A stretch of DNA of 64,000 nucleotides. Source: Marinobacter gudaonensis (lineage in GTDB: Bacteria > Pseudomonadota > Gammaproteobacteria > Pseudomonadales > Oleiphilaceae). The notes beneath the pieces were generated by a model. The model saw only the letters and a program-made list of their open reading frames with translations. It did not search any database and was not told where the DNA came from. Below are positions 8,857 to 18,326 of this stretch, in pieces (positions within the stretch are counted from its first letter, which is position 1; each line of letters starts with the position of its first letter). A program made the translations under genes and the position numbers. The DNA lies in contig NZ_FOYV01000001.1 in assembly GCF_900115175.1 (NCBI RefSeq), positions 930,001-994,000 on the forward strand, in the 5' to 3' direction.

Positions 8857-9162
8857 TTAGCGGATCTGAAACAGCTTCTCGAAATTTGAAATAGAGAGGA
8901 TTCGCCGGACGTCGCTGTTGCAGTTTTCAATCACGACCCGGGCACTATCACCACCGGCGTAGTCACGAAGCAATAGCAGCATGCCAAGGGCCGAACTGTC
9001 GAGATACGTGGTTTCAGAAAGATCCACTACGTAGTGCTGCACCGTCGAGTCACCGTGTTCATAGGCATCTCTGAAGGCCTGGTGAGTGCTGAAATCGAAA
9101 CGCCCCTCAATGCTGATAACAAGGGTCTGACCGTTATCATCCCGGCGCGTCTGAATCGGCAT
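8857..9162 (-). CDS. hsbA: STAS-domain anti-sigma factor antagonist (HsbA-like)
   Basis: A 101-residue stand-alone STAS domain. The regulatory phosphorylation site is visible as TYLDSSALGMLLLL, with the Ser of DSSALG as acceptor near residue 57, and the segment VVIENCNSDVRRIL follows. In P. aeruginosa HsbA binds the anti-sigma-28 factor FlgM when unphosphorylated and a diguanylate cyclase when phosphorylated, linking motility to biofilm. The gene is 24 bp upstream of hsbR on the same strand and probably co-transcribed. Partners in this organism are inferred. Confidence 0.85.
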   Translation of the reverse strand: MPIQTRRDDNGQTLVISIEGRFDFSTHQAFRDAYEHGDSTVQHYVVDLSETTYLDSSALGMLLLLRDYAGGDSARVVIENCNSDVRRILSISNFEKLFQIR

Positions 9163-9284
9163 TCCAAACCTCCATGGGCATCAAGAGCAATGTTCCCGCG
9201 GGCTTCCACCCACTTTCCCTTACCGGTAAAGGATAGCTGAGTTGACTGGATTTGCACCCATTTTCCGACGGCGATATCGGGATT

Positions 9285-9728
9285 TCAGCGCCGCCGGCGT
9301 TGAAAGGCCCGAACGGCCGCTTCGTCGGCCAGCTTCTGCTCACGCAGGTCCTGCTCGCGCTGCTCCTGCTGACGGCAGCTCTCGATGTACTTTTCCATGC
9401 CGCGCCGACGCTCCCAGGCCTCCTGCCACGCTTTCTTTCGCGTCTCGAATACCTTTTCGGCCTGTTCCAGTTGCTTCTGCTGCTGGCGAATCACCTGATC
9501 AAGCTGTGCGATGAACGCCTGCCAGGCCTGCAGACGGGTAACCTGAACCACACCCTGCTGACTGCTGCGGATCTGGTCACGATATTCCTGCTGGTAACGA
9601 TGCAGGTTCTCAACCTGTTCACGCTGTTGCTCGACCTGCTTCCTCGCTTCTCCCATACGCTCGAGGGCTTCCTGCTCCTTTCGCTCCTCGAGGGTCAGAA
9701 CCACTTCCAGACGCCGGGACCGAAGCAT
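9285..9728 (-). CDS. fliJ: FliJ, flagellar export chaperone/ATPase stalk
   Basis: A 147-residue, almost wholly helical coiled-coil protein very rich in Q, E, R and K (for example EQQREQVENLHRYQQEY), the size and character of FliJ. FliJ forms the central stalk of the FliI hexamer and activates the gate through FlhA. It starts in TGATG, sharing one base with the fliI stop, a typical coupled arrangement. The basic tail FQRRRR ends the protein. FliJ is weakly conserved, so position after fliI is a large part of the evidence. Confidence 0.9.
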   Translation of the reverse strand: MLRSRRLEVVLTLEERKEQEALERMGEARKQVEQQREQVENLHRYQQEYRDQIRSSQQGVVQVTRLQAWQAFIAQLDQVIRQQQKQLEQAEKVFETRKKAWQEAWERRRGMEKYIESCRQQEQREQDLREQKLADEAAVRAFQRRRR

Positions 9729-11125
9729 CAGGCCTCACCTCCGCCGCCGGTACCCGAGGGATTTGGCACAGCTGAGCGCCGCCGCTCGGGCGACCGGCGT
9801 TCTGGCACCACCGCAAGTAACTGCTCAATGCTCTCGGCCAGGGGCGCGCTCTCGTTCAGTCCCTGCTGCAGGAACTGACGCATGTTGCCTATGTGGGTAA
9901 TGGCGAAATCAGTTTCCGGATCCGAGCCCTTCACGTAGGCCCCCACGGAGATAAGGTCCCTGGCCTGTTGATAGCGGGAATACACTTGCTTGAATCGCTG
10001 GGCGCGCGAAAAATGCTCGGTTTCGGTGACCTGGGGCATGACTCGGCTGATAGAGGCCTCGACGTCGATGGCGGGATAATGTCCTTCCTCTGCCAGGCGC
10101 CGGGACAGCACGATGTGACCGTCGAGAATGGCCCTTGCAGCGTCCGCAATGGGATCCTGCTGGTCATCACCCTCGGTGAGAACCGTGTAAAAAGCGGTGA
10201 TCGAGCCACCACCGGGGCGGCCATTGCCGGTACGTTCAACCAGTTGCGGCAACTTGGCAAACACCGAGGGCGGATAGCCCTTGGTGGCCGGCGGTTCGCC
10301 AACCGCCAGAGCAATCTCCCGCTGGGCCTGGGCGTAGCGGGTCAGGGAGTCCATCAGCAGGAGTACCCGCTTGCCCTGATCGCGGTAGTATTCGGCAATT
10401 CGAGTGGTCAGCATTGCTGCCCGCAGGCGCATCAGTGGCGAATCATCGGCCGGCGCCGCCACAACTACAGAACGCGCCAGGCCCTCGTCGCCGAGGATAT
10501 CCTCGATGAATTCCTTGACCTCCCGGCCCCGCTCGCCGATCAGACCCACAACGGTGATATCGGCATTGGTAAAGCGCGTCATCATGCCCAGCAGCATGCT
10601 CTTGCCCACGCCACTGCCGGCAAACAGGCCAAGCCGCTGGCCCTGCCCTACGGTCATCAGCGCATTGATGGCGCGAATGCCCACGTCCATGGACTGGCGT
10701 ACGGGCGCCCGGTTCAGGGGGTTGATGATATCGCCGGTCAGCGATACCCGGGCTTCGGCCTGGAGCGGCCCCTTGCCATCGAGCGGCTCACCGCTGCCAT
10801 CCACCACCCGGCCAAGCAGTTGCGGGCCCACGGGCACCCGGCTCGCCGCAGACAATGGCACGACACGGGCACCGGGCCGGAGCCCCTCGATGGCCGTCAA
10901 TGGCATCAGGTAGACCTTGTCGTCCTCGAAGCCCACCACTTCCGCTTCCACATTTCCGGTGTTCTGGCCAAATATGACGCAGCGGTCGCCCACCACCATG
11001 GGGCAACCCACGCATTCGAGGGTCAGGCCCACCATGCGGGTCAGGCGGCCGGATAATTCGGGTTCGGGTCCGTTACCAAGAAAGTCCTGAAACCGGTTCA
11101 GGCGCTCAGCGAGAGTCGATGTCAT
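9728..11125 (-). CDS. fliI: FliI, flagellum-specific ATPase
   Basis: A 465-residue F1-beta-like ATPase that energises unfolding and delivery of export substrates. The Walker A motif [17 protein letters not shown] lies near residues 160-176. The segments [19 protein letters not shown] and [20 protein letters not shown] (Walker B region) follow, then the C-terminal helical domain. The ATG at 11123-11125 has GGAG at 6-nt spacing and is preferred over the ATG at 11141-11143. Either start overlaps the end of fliH. It sits in fliEFGHIJ. Confidence 0.96.
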   Translation of the reverse strand: MTSTLAERLNRFQDFLGNGPEPELSGRLTRMVGLTLECVGCPMVVGDRCVIFGQNTGNVEAEVVGFEDDKVYLMPLTAIEGLRPGARVVPLSAASRVPVGPQLLGRVVDGSGEPLDGKGPLQAEARVSLTGDIINPLNRAPVRQSMDVGIRAINALMTVGQGQRLGLFAGSGVGKSMLLGMMTRFTNADITVVGLIGERGREVKEFIEDILGDEGLARSVVVAAPADDSPLMRLRAAMLTTRIAEYYRDQGKRVLLLMDSLTRYAQAQREIALAVGEPPATKGYPPSVFAKLPQLVERTGNGRPGGGSITAFYTVLTEGDDQQDPIADAARAILDGHIVLSRRLAEEGHYPAIDVEASISRVMPQVTETEHFSRAQRFKQVYSRYQQARDLISVGAYVKGSDPETDFAITHIGNMRQFLQQGLNESAPLAESIEQLLAVVPERRSPERRRSAVPNPSGTGGGGEA

Positions 11126-11969
11126 CGTCGTCTCCGGGGGCATCCGGCTCAGCGGAATCCAGAACGTCGCGGTGGAACCCGGTCAGATCTTCCATCATGG
11201 AGTCGAGTTCTTCGGTTTCTCCGCCTTCGCTGCCTTTCATCTGCTGGTCCAGCATGCCCTGGACTGCCCGCTGGAATCGTTTTTCAACGGTGAAATCCAC
11301 CAGGCTGTGACGGGTTTCCACCTGACAACCACCGGGCAGAATACTGCTGTCTTCGACAACCGCAGCCGACGCTTCCAGGCGCCCGGCAACCTCCCGGACC
11401 AGTTCGCAATCTTCCGGGTTCACGCGGATCCGGATGTTTTCGGCGGTCGACGGCAGGGACTCCATCGCCCGGCGAACCACCTGCTGAATCTGGGAGGAAT
11501 CCAGAGTAAGTTCCCGATACACTACGGCCCGCGCCAGCACCGTGGTCAGGTTTACCAGCGCCGTCTCAAGCTCGTCTTCATGGCGCTTGATCGGCAATAC
11601 CAGTTCTCCCATCAGATGCTCAAGTCGATCGAGTTTGCTGTCTATTTCCTTGCGGGCGTCTTCGTAGCCCTCGCCCTTGCCCTGCTCGCGGCCTTCCACA
11701 AGGCCAGACTCCAGCCCCTCCTTGTGACCCGCCTCCCGACCTTCGGCAAACCCGGCCTCATAACCCTGTTCGCGGCCCTCGTTGTAGCCGTCCTCGCGGG
11801 CCGCCTGGCGGATTTCCTCGATGTCACCGGCCGTCAACGGTTTGACGTCGCGCTCTTCCTCGCGGGGCACTTCGTTGCCCCGCTCATCAAGTAACGGCAA
11901 CTCCCAGCGCTCATAGGCTGTCAGCTGCTCCTTGGGAATCCGGTTGCGGTCGCGGGTGGAGTCTTTCAT
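11106..11969 (-). CDS. fliH: FliH, flagellar export ATPase regulator
   Basis: A 287-residue FliH. Residues about 65-105 contain the signature glycine-repeat helix with GxxxG spacing ([20 protein letters not shown], then [20 protein letters not shown]). The C-terminal half is the conserved FliI-binding region with [17 protein letters not shown]. FliH dimers hold FliI and dock it on FliN in the C ring. The stop codon lies inside the start of fliI, and its start abuts the fliG stop. The acidic tail (PGDDDDIDS) is a local peculiarity. Confidence 0.95.
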   Translation of the reverse strand: MKDSTRDRNRIPKEQLTAYERWELPLLDERGNEVPREEERDVKPLTAGDIEEIRQAAREDGYNEGREQGYEAGFAEGREAGHKEGLESGLVEGREQGKGEGYEDARKEIDSKLDRLEHLMGELVLPIKRHEDELETALVNLTTVLARAVVYRELTLDSSQIQQVVRRAMESLPSTAENIRIRVNPEDCELVREVAGRLEASAAVVEDSSILPGGCQVETRHSLVDFTVEKRFQRAVQGMLDQQMKGSEGGETEELDSMMEDLTGFHRDVLDSAEPDAPGDDDDIDSR

Positions 11970-13012
11970 TACATCATTTCTTCACCGGCACCACCGAGGG
12001 AGATCTCTCCGGCCTCGGCCATGCGCCGGGCGATGGTGATGATGTCCTTCTGGGCTGCTTCCACTTCGCTGACCTTGACCGGCCCCTTGGCCTCCAGATC
12101 ATCCTGCAGCAATTCCGCGGCACGCTTGGACATGTTCTTGAAGATTTTCTCCTGCACTTCCTCGTCGGCACCCTTGAGGGCCACCACCAGGACTTCCGAG
12201 GAAACCTCCCGCAGCAGTGCCTGAATACCCCGATCGTCCACCTCTTTGAGGTTGTCGAACACGAACATCAGGTCCTCGATGGTGCTAGCGAGGTCTGGAT
12301 CCATGTCCTTGATGGAATCCATCAGGCTGCCCTCAATGCTGCGATCCATGAAGTTCATAATGTCCGCCGCCCGTTTGACGCCCCCGATCCGGCTGGTCTG
12401 CGAAGCTGCGCCACCGGAGAACTGTTTCTCGAGGATATCGTTGAGCTCCTGCAGGGCCTGTGGCTGGATGCTCTGCAGCGAGGCGACTCGCATCATTACG
12501 TCTAGACGGACCTTATCATCGAGGGTAGCCAGGATTTCCGCGGCCTGGTCCGGATCAAGATAGGAGATCACGATCGCCTGAATCTGCGGATGTTCATAGC
12601 GGATGATGTCGCCCACTGCTCGGGGCTCCATCCATTTGAGGGTGTCCAGACCGGTGGTGTTGCCACCGATCAGAATCCGGTCAATCAGGCTGGCGGCCTT
12701 GTCATCGCCCAGGGCCTGGGTGAGCATGGCGCGGATGTATTCATCGTTACCCACGCCCAGACCGGTCTGGCCGCCAACGGCGTCCACGAACTGGTTCAAT
12801 ACAAAGGTCACGTCGTCCTTGCTGACGTCCTTCATCTGGGCCATGGCAACGCCTACCCGCTGAACCTCCTTCGGCCCCATGTGCTTGAGCACTTCGGCGG
12901 CGTCGGCCTCACCCAGAGACATCAGCAGGATGGCGGCCTGTTCAACCCGGGGAATCTTCCGCTGGGGTTTCTGCGGGGTACCGGCCCCCTGCTGGTTGGC
13001 TTGTTCAGTCAT
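11969..13012 (-). CDS. fliG: FliG, flagellar motor switch/torque protein
   Basis: A 347-residue FliG that couples stator torque to the MS ring. It begins with a Q/P-rich tail and then VEQAAILLMSLGEADAAEVL. The middle domain has the EHPQ motif (RYEHPQIQAIVISYLDPDQA, near residues 133-152). The C-terminal domain carries the charged torque helix MFVFDNLKEVDDRGIQALLR (near 245-265), with charged residues expected to meet MotA. It overlaps the fliF stop by 8 bp and is followed directly by fliH. Confidence 0.97.
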   Translation of the reverse strand: MTEQANQQGAGTPQKPQRKIPRVEQAAILLMSLGEADAAEVLKHMGPKEVQRVGVAMAQMKDVSKDDVTFVLNQFVDAVGGQTGLGVGNDEYIRAMLTQALGDDKAASLIDRILIGGNTTGLDTLKWMEPRAVGDIIRYEHPQIQAIVISYLDPDQAAEILATLDDKVRLDVMMRVASLQSIQPQALQELNDILEKQFSGGAASQTSRIGGVKRAADIMNFMDRSIEGSLMDSIKDMDPDLASTIEDLMFVFDNLKEVDDRGIQALLREVSSEVLVVALKGADEEVQEKIFKNMSKRAAELLQDDLEAKGPVKVSEVEAAQKDIITIARRMAEAGEISLGGAGEEMM

Positions 13013-14708
13013 CGACGTTCACCCACTGGCGCATCACCTGGGCAACCCTGGCCGGGTCTTCCGCGATCAGCCCTTTCAGTGCATTCAGCTGTCTATCATA
13101 ACTGTCCGTGGCGCCGGGCAAAAGCAGGTCATCCTGAGACGACATGGCCTTGCGCAACTCGTCACCGCCCTCAATCTCGTCCAGCCCGCCGTAGCCGCCG
13201 TCGGAGGTATCCAGGCCGCGCTCTTTCTGACCGCCACCGGACAGGCTCTTGAGCGTCGGGCGCAGCAGACCAAGCACCAGCACCAGAATCACCAAACCCG
13301 CCAGCACCTGCTTCATCAGATCCCAGAACCAGGGTTGTTCCCAGAAGCCGGGCGCTTCGAATTCCACCGCCTCCTCGGGCGCAAAGGCCGTGTTCATGAC
13401 GGTCACACTGTCTCCGCGGGCCGCAGAATAGCCCACGGCGTCACGGACCAGCATACTCAGGCGCTGCAGCTCCTGCTCCGGCCAGGGTTGATAGCTGACT
13501 TCGCCAGTCTGGGGGTCCACCACTTTCATGTCATCCACAGCCAGGGCAACGGTCACCCGCTTGATCCGGCCCAGTTCCTGGCGCACATAGCTGACAGTGC
13601 GGTCCATTTCATAGTTGCGAGTGGACTCCCTGCGCACGTTTACCGGCTGCGGTGCTGCTCCCTCCTCACCTTCGGCACCGGCGGCCTGTTCGGGCACGGT
13701 GGCTTTGGCCGGTGGCTGGTTGGACAGCGCACCGGGAATACCACCCTGTGCACCGGCCGCTCGCTGCTCGGTAAGCTCCCGCTCGCTGCGTACCGCCTGC
13801 TGTTCCGGGTTGAACAGTTCCTCAGCCTGCTCAACGGATGAGAAGTCCAGATCCGCCGAGACCTCGGCGCGATAGCGACCATCGCCAACGATGGGCGCAA
13901 TCAGGGACGCCACCCGACGGGTCAGTCGCTCCTCGACCTTGGCAGTGTACTCGTACTGGTCCTGCATGCGATCGGCATCACCCTGGCTTTCCATGCCGGT
14001 GAGCAGGTTGCCGTTCTGGTCAACAACGGTCACCTGGTCCTTGCTCATCATGGGCACGCTGCCGGCCACCAGATTGACGATCGCACTGATCTGCTCCTGC
14101 TCCGGGCGGCGGCCGGCAAACACTTCCAGAAATACCGAGGCGGAAGGTTCGCGAGCGTCGCGTACAAACACCGAGCGCTCGGGAATGGCCAGATGCACCC
14201 GGGCATTGCGCACACCGCGCATACTGGCAATGGTGCGGGCCAGTTCACCCTCAAGGCCGCGGCGGTAGCTGATGGTTTCCATAAACTGGGAGGTGCCCAG
14301 ACCGCGCTCCTGGTCCAGCAACTCGTAACCCATGGTCTTCTGGTCTGTTACCCCTTCGGCGGCCAGCTTCAGGCGAGCATTGTAGACCTGTTCTGAGGGC
14401 ACCAGCAGCGCGCCGGTGCGGGGATCCATCTTGTAGTTAATGCCGTTGCTTTCGAGAATACTGGTGACGTCCTGGGGGTTATAGGACGAGAGATCGCCCA
14501 CCACAGGCTGGTAATTGGGCTCCTGGGCCCAGAGCACGACAGCGAGACCAAGCGCGACGCTGGCGGCAAGCCCCACCATCAGGCCGATCTGGCGCAGGAG
14601 ATTCAGGCGGTTGAAGCCCAGGAACAGGTCGCTCCGGCTCTCCGGCGCGTCACCCTCACGCGCGGCGGGCACGTTGGAGGCGTTGGTTTCTGCAGGTACG
14701 CTGGCCAT
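13005..14708 (-). CDS. fliF: FliF, flagellar MS-ring protein
   Basis: A 567-residue MS-ring protein. Two transmembrane helices flank a large periplasmic region: about residues 42-63 (GLAASVALGLAVVLWAQEPN) and 455-475 (VLAGLVILVLVLGLLRPTLK). The periplasmic part contains the ring-building motifs (ESNGINYKMDPRTGALLVPS, LEGELARTIASMRGVRNARV). The C-terminal tail binds FliG. The ATG at 14706-14708 has GGAG at 7-nt spacing and is chosen over the GTG one codon upstream. It lies between fliE and fliG. Confidence 0.97.
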   Translation of the reverse strand: MASVPAETNASNVPAAREGDAPESRSDLFLGFNRLNLLRQIGLMVGLAASVALGLAVVLWAQEPNYQPVVGDLSSYNPQDVTSILESNGINYKMDPRTGALLVPSEQVYNARLKLAAEGVTDQKTMGYELLDQERGLGTSQFMETISYRRGLEGELARTIASMRGVRNARVHLAIPERSVFVRDAREPSASVFLEVFAGRRPEQEQISAIVNLVAGSVPMMSKDQVTVVDQNGNLLTGMESQGDADRMQDQYEYTAKVEERLTRRVASLIAPIVGDGRYRAEVSADLDFSSVEQAEELFNPEQQAVRSERELTEQRAAGAQGGIPGALSNQPPAKATVPEQAAGAEGEEGAAPQPVNVRRESTRNYEMDRTVSYVRQELGRIKRVTVALAVDDMKVVDPQTGEVSYQPWPEQELQRLSMLVRDAVGYSAARGDSVTVMNTAFAPEEAVEFEAPGFWEQPWFWDLMKQVLAGLVILVLVLGLLRPTLKSLSGGGQKERGLDTSDGGYGGLDEIEGGDELRKAMSSQDDLLLPGATDSYDRQLNALKGLIAEDPARVAQVMRQWVNVDD

Positions 14709-14723
14709 CACTCTGCTCCGTTA

Positions 14724-15092
14724 TCAGATCGGCATGTTCATAATGTCTTCGTAGGCCCTGACCACCCGGTTACGAACCTGAGTCAGTGCCTCGAAGGAAA
14801 CAGAGGATTTCTGGGCGGCAATCATCACCCGGGTGATATCCACGTTGGGATCGCCCATGTCGTAGGCGGTGCGAAGATCGCTGGCCGTTTTCTGGAGATC
14901 GTTCACATTGTTGACTGCCTTTCCCAGCATATCGCTGAAACTCGGGGTTTCCTGCGTTTCCTGGGTCTGGCGCGGGCCGTCAATTCGGCCACGAACCGAT
15001 TGATCCTGTTCGATTCGCTGGTTCTGCATCATCTGTGAACGCAGGGACCGGATATCGGACAAAACGCTGTTGATGTCGGCACGCTGAACCAT
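14724..15092 (-). CDS. fliE: FliE, flagellar rod/MS-ring junction protein
   Basis: A 122-residue protein that joins the MS ring to the rod and is exported first. The conserved C-terminal half is clear: [20 protein letters not shown], then [20 protein letters not shown], then [20 protein letters not shown]. It is the first gene of fliEFGHIJ, with a sigma-54 promoter match 79 bp upstream (15171-15188). The ATG is at 15090-15092. Size and sequence are typical. Confidence 0.96.
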   Translation of the reverse strand: MVQRADINSVLSDIRSLRSQMMQNQRIEQDQSVRGRIDGPRQTQETQETPSFSDMLGKAVNNVNDLQKTASDLRTAYDMGDPNVDITRVMIAAQKSSVSFEALTQVRNRVVRAYEDIMNMPI

Positions 15093-15170
15093 ATCTCACT
15101 CCTGGCTCTGCCCACGGCAAGGGCAGCTCTGCTCTGGAAATTCTCAAACGAGACTCTGTTGAGCAAGCCC

Positions 15171-15188
15171 AAGCAATCGACAGGCCAA
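15171..15188 (-). promoter_or_regulatory. Sigma-54 promoter upstream of fliE
   Basis: The minus strand reads TTGGCCTGTCGATTGCTT, with -24 GG and -12 GC separated by 10 nt and a TTGC -12 box matching the RpoN consensus. It lies 79 bp before fliE. RpoN and FleQ/FleR control of fliE operons is established in Pseudomonas and Vibrio. Confidence 0.78.
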
Positions 15189-15306
15189 AAACCTTTTATT
15201 TATATTTATCAGCATCTTGAGGCCGACATTTTCGACTCACCAAGAACCAATGACGGAGTTTTGACAAGGCTTTCCGGGGGGGCCGGACATATCGGGGGTG
15301 TCCGGT

Positions 15307-15332
15307 AAAAAAACGGCACCCCGAAGGGTGCC
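15307..15332 (-). terminator. Intrinsic terminator downstream of fleR
   Basis: On the minus strand, 26 bp after the fleR stop, GGCACCC-TTCG-GGGTGCC is followed by a run of seven T residues. This is a classic Rho-independent terminator with a stable UUCG tetraloop. It separates the fleSR transcript from the fliE operon promoter region. Confidence 0.9.
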
Positions 15333-15357
15333 AATGAAGGAGTTCTTTTGCAGGGGG

Positions 15358-16821
15358 TCAAGCTATGGACATCTCGGCGTCCAGATCGATACCGGCGTCG
15401 CGCATCTGGGCCAGTTTGTAGCGAAGCGTCCTGGGGCTGATGCCCAACTGCTCCGCGGCCCTGTTACGGCGCCCACGCTCCTTGCGCAGGGTCTGGATGA
15501 TGATACGGAACTCTTGCTGCCTCAGATCATCTCCCAGCGATACCGCCTCGGAGCCAGACCCACGCGCCTCGCCTGGGAACAAACCCTCAGACCGGTTGTC
15601 CGGAACGGCGTCGCCCGACTCAGTTGTTGACTCCGGCCTGGAAACCAGTTGCGGTGTCGGCGCTGATGCGTAACCATCCTGCCGACCGGTAATGCCCAGC
15701 TCCAGGCAAAGATCGCCAGCGTGAATGACATTGCCCTGATGCAGCACCAGCGCCCGCTGTATGGCGTTGTCCAGCTCCCGGACGTTGCCCGGCCAGCGAT
15801 GATTCATCAGGGCCGAGCGGGCATCCTGAGCAAAGCTGATGCCTGTCAGTTTCATCTTGCGGGCGTGCTGTTTGAGCAAAGAGGTGGCCAGCGGCATGAT
15901 ATCCAGTGGCCGCTCCCGCAACGGCTGCCAATGCATCGGGAACACTGTCAGGCGATAATACAGATCTTCCCGGAATTTGCCTTCGCGCACGTAATCCGCC
16001 AGATCCCGGTTCGTGGTCGCCACCACCCGCACATCGAGGCTGATGGTCTTGCGACCACCCACCCGCTCCACTTCCCGCTCCTGCAGCACCCGCAGCAGCT
16101 TTGACTGGAGCCCCAGGTCCATTTCCGATATCTCGTCCAGCAGAATCGTGCCGCCATTGGCCTGCTCAAACTTACCCGGAGACGAAGACACCGCTCCGGT
16201 AAAGGCGCCCTTTTCATGGCCAAAGAGGATGGCCTCCAGCATATTCTCGGGTATTGCTGCGCAGTTAATGGCCACGAACGGTTGATCAGCCCTTGGAGAC
16301 TGCTGGTGAATATACCGCGCCAGCACTTCCTTACCGGTACCGCTTTCGCCGGAAATCATCACCGTCGAATCGCTGGCTGCCACCTTTGCCGCCAACTGGA
16401 ACATACGTTTGCTGATCGGGTCCTCAGCCACTGGCTCATCACCAGCCTTCCGGGTTCCGCCACCCACCACCTTGCTGACGGCATCGACCAGGAACCGTGG
16501 TTCAAAGGGCTTTACCAGATAATCGATAGCTCCCGCCTGCATCGCCGATACCGCATCACTGATCTGGCCATAAGCGGTAATCAGCATCATCGGCAGGCCC
16601 GGGTACAGGCGCTGCACCTCTGCAAGCAACTCGTGCCCGGACAACCCGGGCATGTTGACATCGCTCACCACCATATCCACCGGCGACTCCGCCAGTCGGG
16701 CCAGGGCCTCACTGGCGTTTGACGCCTCGCGAACGCGGAATTTTGCCAGCTCAAGGGTCGTTACCAGCGCTTCCCGCAGGTCACGGTCATCCTCAACGAT
16801 CAGTATCTGGGCCTTGGCCAT
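15358..16821 (-). CDS. fleR: FleR/FlrC, sigma-54-dependent flagellar response regulator
   Basis: A 487-residue NtrC-family activator. Residues 1-120 are a receiver with DD at 11-12, phosphoacceptor Asp54 (VVSDVNMPGLSG) and the KPF lysine. The central AAA+ domain has Walker A GESGTGKE (near 159-166) and the sigma-54-contact loop GAFTGA. The C terminus is a Fis-type HTH (RRNRAAEQLGISPRTLRYKL). FleR activates middle flagellar operons after phosphorylation by FleS. It follows fleS by 12 bp and ends in a clear terminator. Confidence 0.95.
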   Translation of the reverse strand: MAKAQILIVEDDRDLREALVTTLELAKFRVREASNASEALARLAESPVDMVVSDVNMPGLSGHELLAEVQRLYPGLPMMLITAYGQISDAVSAMQAGAIDYLVKPFEPRFLVDAVSKVVGGGTRKAGDEPVAEDPISKRMFQLAAKVAASDSTVMISGESGTGKEVLARYIHQQSPRADQPFVAINCAAIPENMLEAILFGHEKGAFTGAVSSSPGKFEQANGGTILLDEISEMDLGLQSKLLRVLQEREVERVGGRKTISLDVRVVATTNRDLADYVREGKFREDLYYRLTVFPMHWQPLRERPLDIMPLATSLLKQHARKMKLTGISFAQDARSALMNHRWPGNVRELDNAIQRALVLHQGNVIHAGDLCLELGITGRQDGYASAPTPQLVSRPESTTESGDAVPDNRSEGLFPGEARGSGSEAVSLGDDLRQQEFRIIIQTLRKERGRRNRAAEQLGISPRTLRYKLAQMRDAGIDLDAEMSIA

Positions 16822-16833
16822 GGGTACCTCCGA

Positions 16834-18072
16834 TCAATCTCTGTTGCGCAGTAACGGTAAACGCAGGGCGGCAACAGCGCCCCCCTGCTTCGGCGATTCG
16901 ATGGAAAAGCGGCCCTGATGGGCCTTGATCACGGCCTGCACAACCGCAAGACCGAGACCGGTTCCGTGGGACTTGGTGGTGTAAAAGGCTTCCACAAGGC
17001 GGTCGGCGTCGCCCGGTGCAAAGCCCGGGCCGTTGTCGATGACACGGATCACCAGTTCACCGGACTCCACCAGGGTTTGCACCGACACCCGGGTAGCCCC
17101 CGCTTCCAGACTGTTATTAACCAGATTGGTACACGCGCCGACGAGCGCGTCACGGTTGCACATCAAACGGCAATCACCGCTCAGCGCATTGTCCAGGCTC
17201 ACGGAGGCACCGGCAGCCAGTCGAAGCCCCTCCACCGCCGACGCCAACGCATGAACCAAGCGGTCCGCAGACAGCTCTTCCGCCAGTCGGGTCTCGCCGC
17301 GGGCGAAGATAAGCATGTCGCGTACCTGTTGCTCGAGATGAGTCAATCGCGACATCAGACGGGAGGCGCAGCGCTGGCGCATCTCCTCGTCCAGATCTTC
17401 TTCGCTCAGGTGGCCGCCGTAGAGAATGGCGGCCGACAACGGGGTGCGAATCTGATGGGCCAGGGAGGCCACCATCTTGCCCATCGCCGAGAGACGCTGG
17501 GCATGAGCCAACTGCGCCTGAAGATGACGGGTTTCGGTTAGATCTGTCAGCAGGATCAACTGGCCGGGCTGGTTTTCCATGGTCCGGATCTCGATACTGA
17601 CCCGGCGACCGTCTTTCAGAGACACCTCGTGACCATCGTCGCGCCGGGGCGCAAAGCAGCGATGGATCACGTCAATCCAGCGAGCGCCGTCGAGCGGCTC
17701 TCCGAGCAGGGCGATGGCCGCCGGATTGGTCTGGGTTACCACCCCCTGGCTGTCCAGAACCACCACACCGGCCGGCAGGGCCTTGAGCAGGGTCGAGAGC
17801 CGGTCGGCCAGCTGTTCCTTTTCTTCCAGCTCCTGCTGGCGCTGCTGGGATTCCTGATTGAGCTCGCCGGAGAGCTGATTTACCCGGGATTCAAGGGTGC
17901 GGTAGGAATCAGTAATCTGGCGAGACATCCGGTTGAACAGTTCCAGGGCGGAATCGACCGCCTCGTCGTCCTGTTGAGGGAACAACGCGGTAACCTTGTC
18001 GTTAACATCCGCCGCTGCATTGGCCTGTTGTTCACCAACGCGGGACTGCAAAAGAAACTGTGCCTGACTCAT
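16834..18072 (-). CDS. fleS: FleS/FlrB, flagellar sensor histidine kinase
   Basis: A 412-residue soluble histidine kinase with no transmembrane segment. Residues about 55-95 are a coiled coil and 95-180 a PAS domain (ALPAGVVVLDSQGVVTQTNP). The phosphoacceptor His206 lies in SLAHQIRTPLSAAILYGGHL. The C-terminal HATPase has an N box (LVNNSLEAGATRV), DNGPGFAPGDADRL and GTGLGLAVV. FleS phosphorylates FleR. It is the first gene of fleSR, with a sigma-54 promoter match 69 bp upstream. Confidence 0.94.
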   Translation of the reverse strand: MSQAQFLLQSRVGEQQANAAADVNDKVTALFPQQDDEAVDSALELFNRMSRQITDSYRTLESRVNQLSGELNQESQQRQQELEEKEQLADRLSTLLKALPAGVVVLDSQGVVTQTNPAAIALLGEPLDGARWIDVIHRCFAPRRDDGHEVSLKDGRRVSIEIRTMENQPGQLILLTDLTETRHLQAQLAHAQRLSAMGKMVASLAHQIRTPLSAAILYGGHLSEEDLDEEMRQRCASRLMSRLTHLEQQVRDMLIFARGETRLAEELSADRLVHALASAVEGLRLAAGASVSLDNALSGDCRLMCNRDALVGACTNLVNNSLEAGATRVSVQTLVESGELVIRVIDNGPGFAPGDADRLVEAFYTTKSHGTGLGLAVVQAVIKAHQGRFSIESPKQGGAVAALRLPLLRNRD

Positions 18073-18140
18073 AACCTGACTCCCCGATCGGCCCTGATTC
18101 AGCGGACCCTGTGTTCGGATACTTCGTTTGCAGGTTGGTA

Positions 18141-18157
18141 AGCCAGCACCGTGCCAA
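18141..18157 (-). promoter_or_regulatory. Sigma-54 promoter upstream of fleSR
   Basis: The minus strand reads TTGGCACGGTGCTGGCT. The TGGCAC -24 element and GC at -12 have 10 nt between the GG and GC pairs. It lies 69 bp before the fleS start. In Pseudomonas fleSR is transcribed by RpoN with FleQ, consistent with fleQ being the adjacent upstream gene. Confidence 0.78.
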
Positions 18158-18326
18158 GTTGAATTTTTCTTTATATTTCAGAAGGAAAGAAAAAGGGAAA
18201 GGCGGAAATTGACGGTTTTACGTCGGTATGAACGTGGGGCGCCGCCTGAACTTACGATCCTTTGACGCCGCCCCAACAGTACTGAGGGCTTTTCAACTGG
18301 GCTCAGGGCTTTTCAGCAAACAGAGC

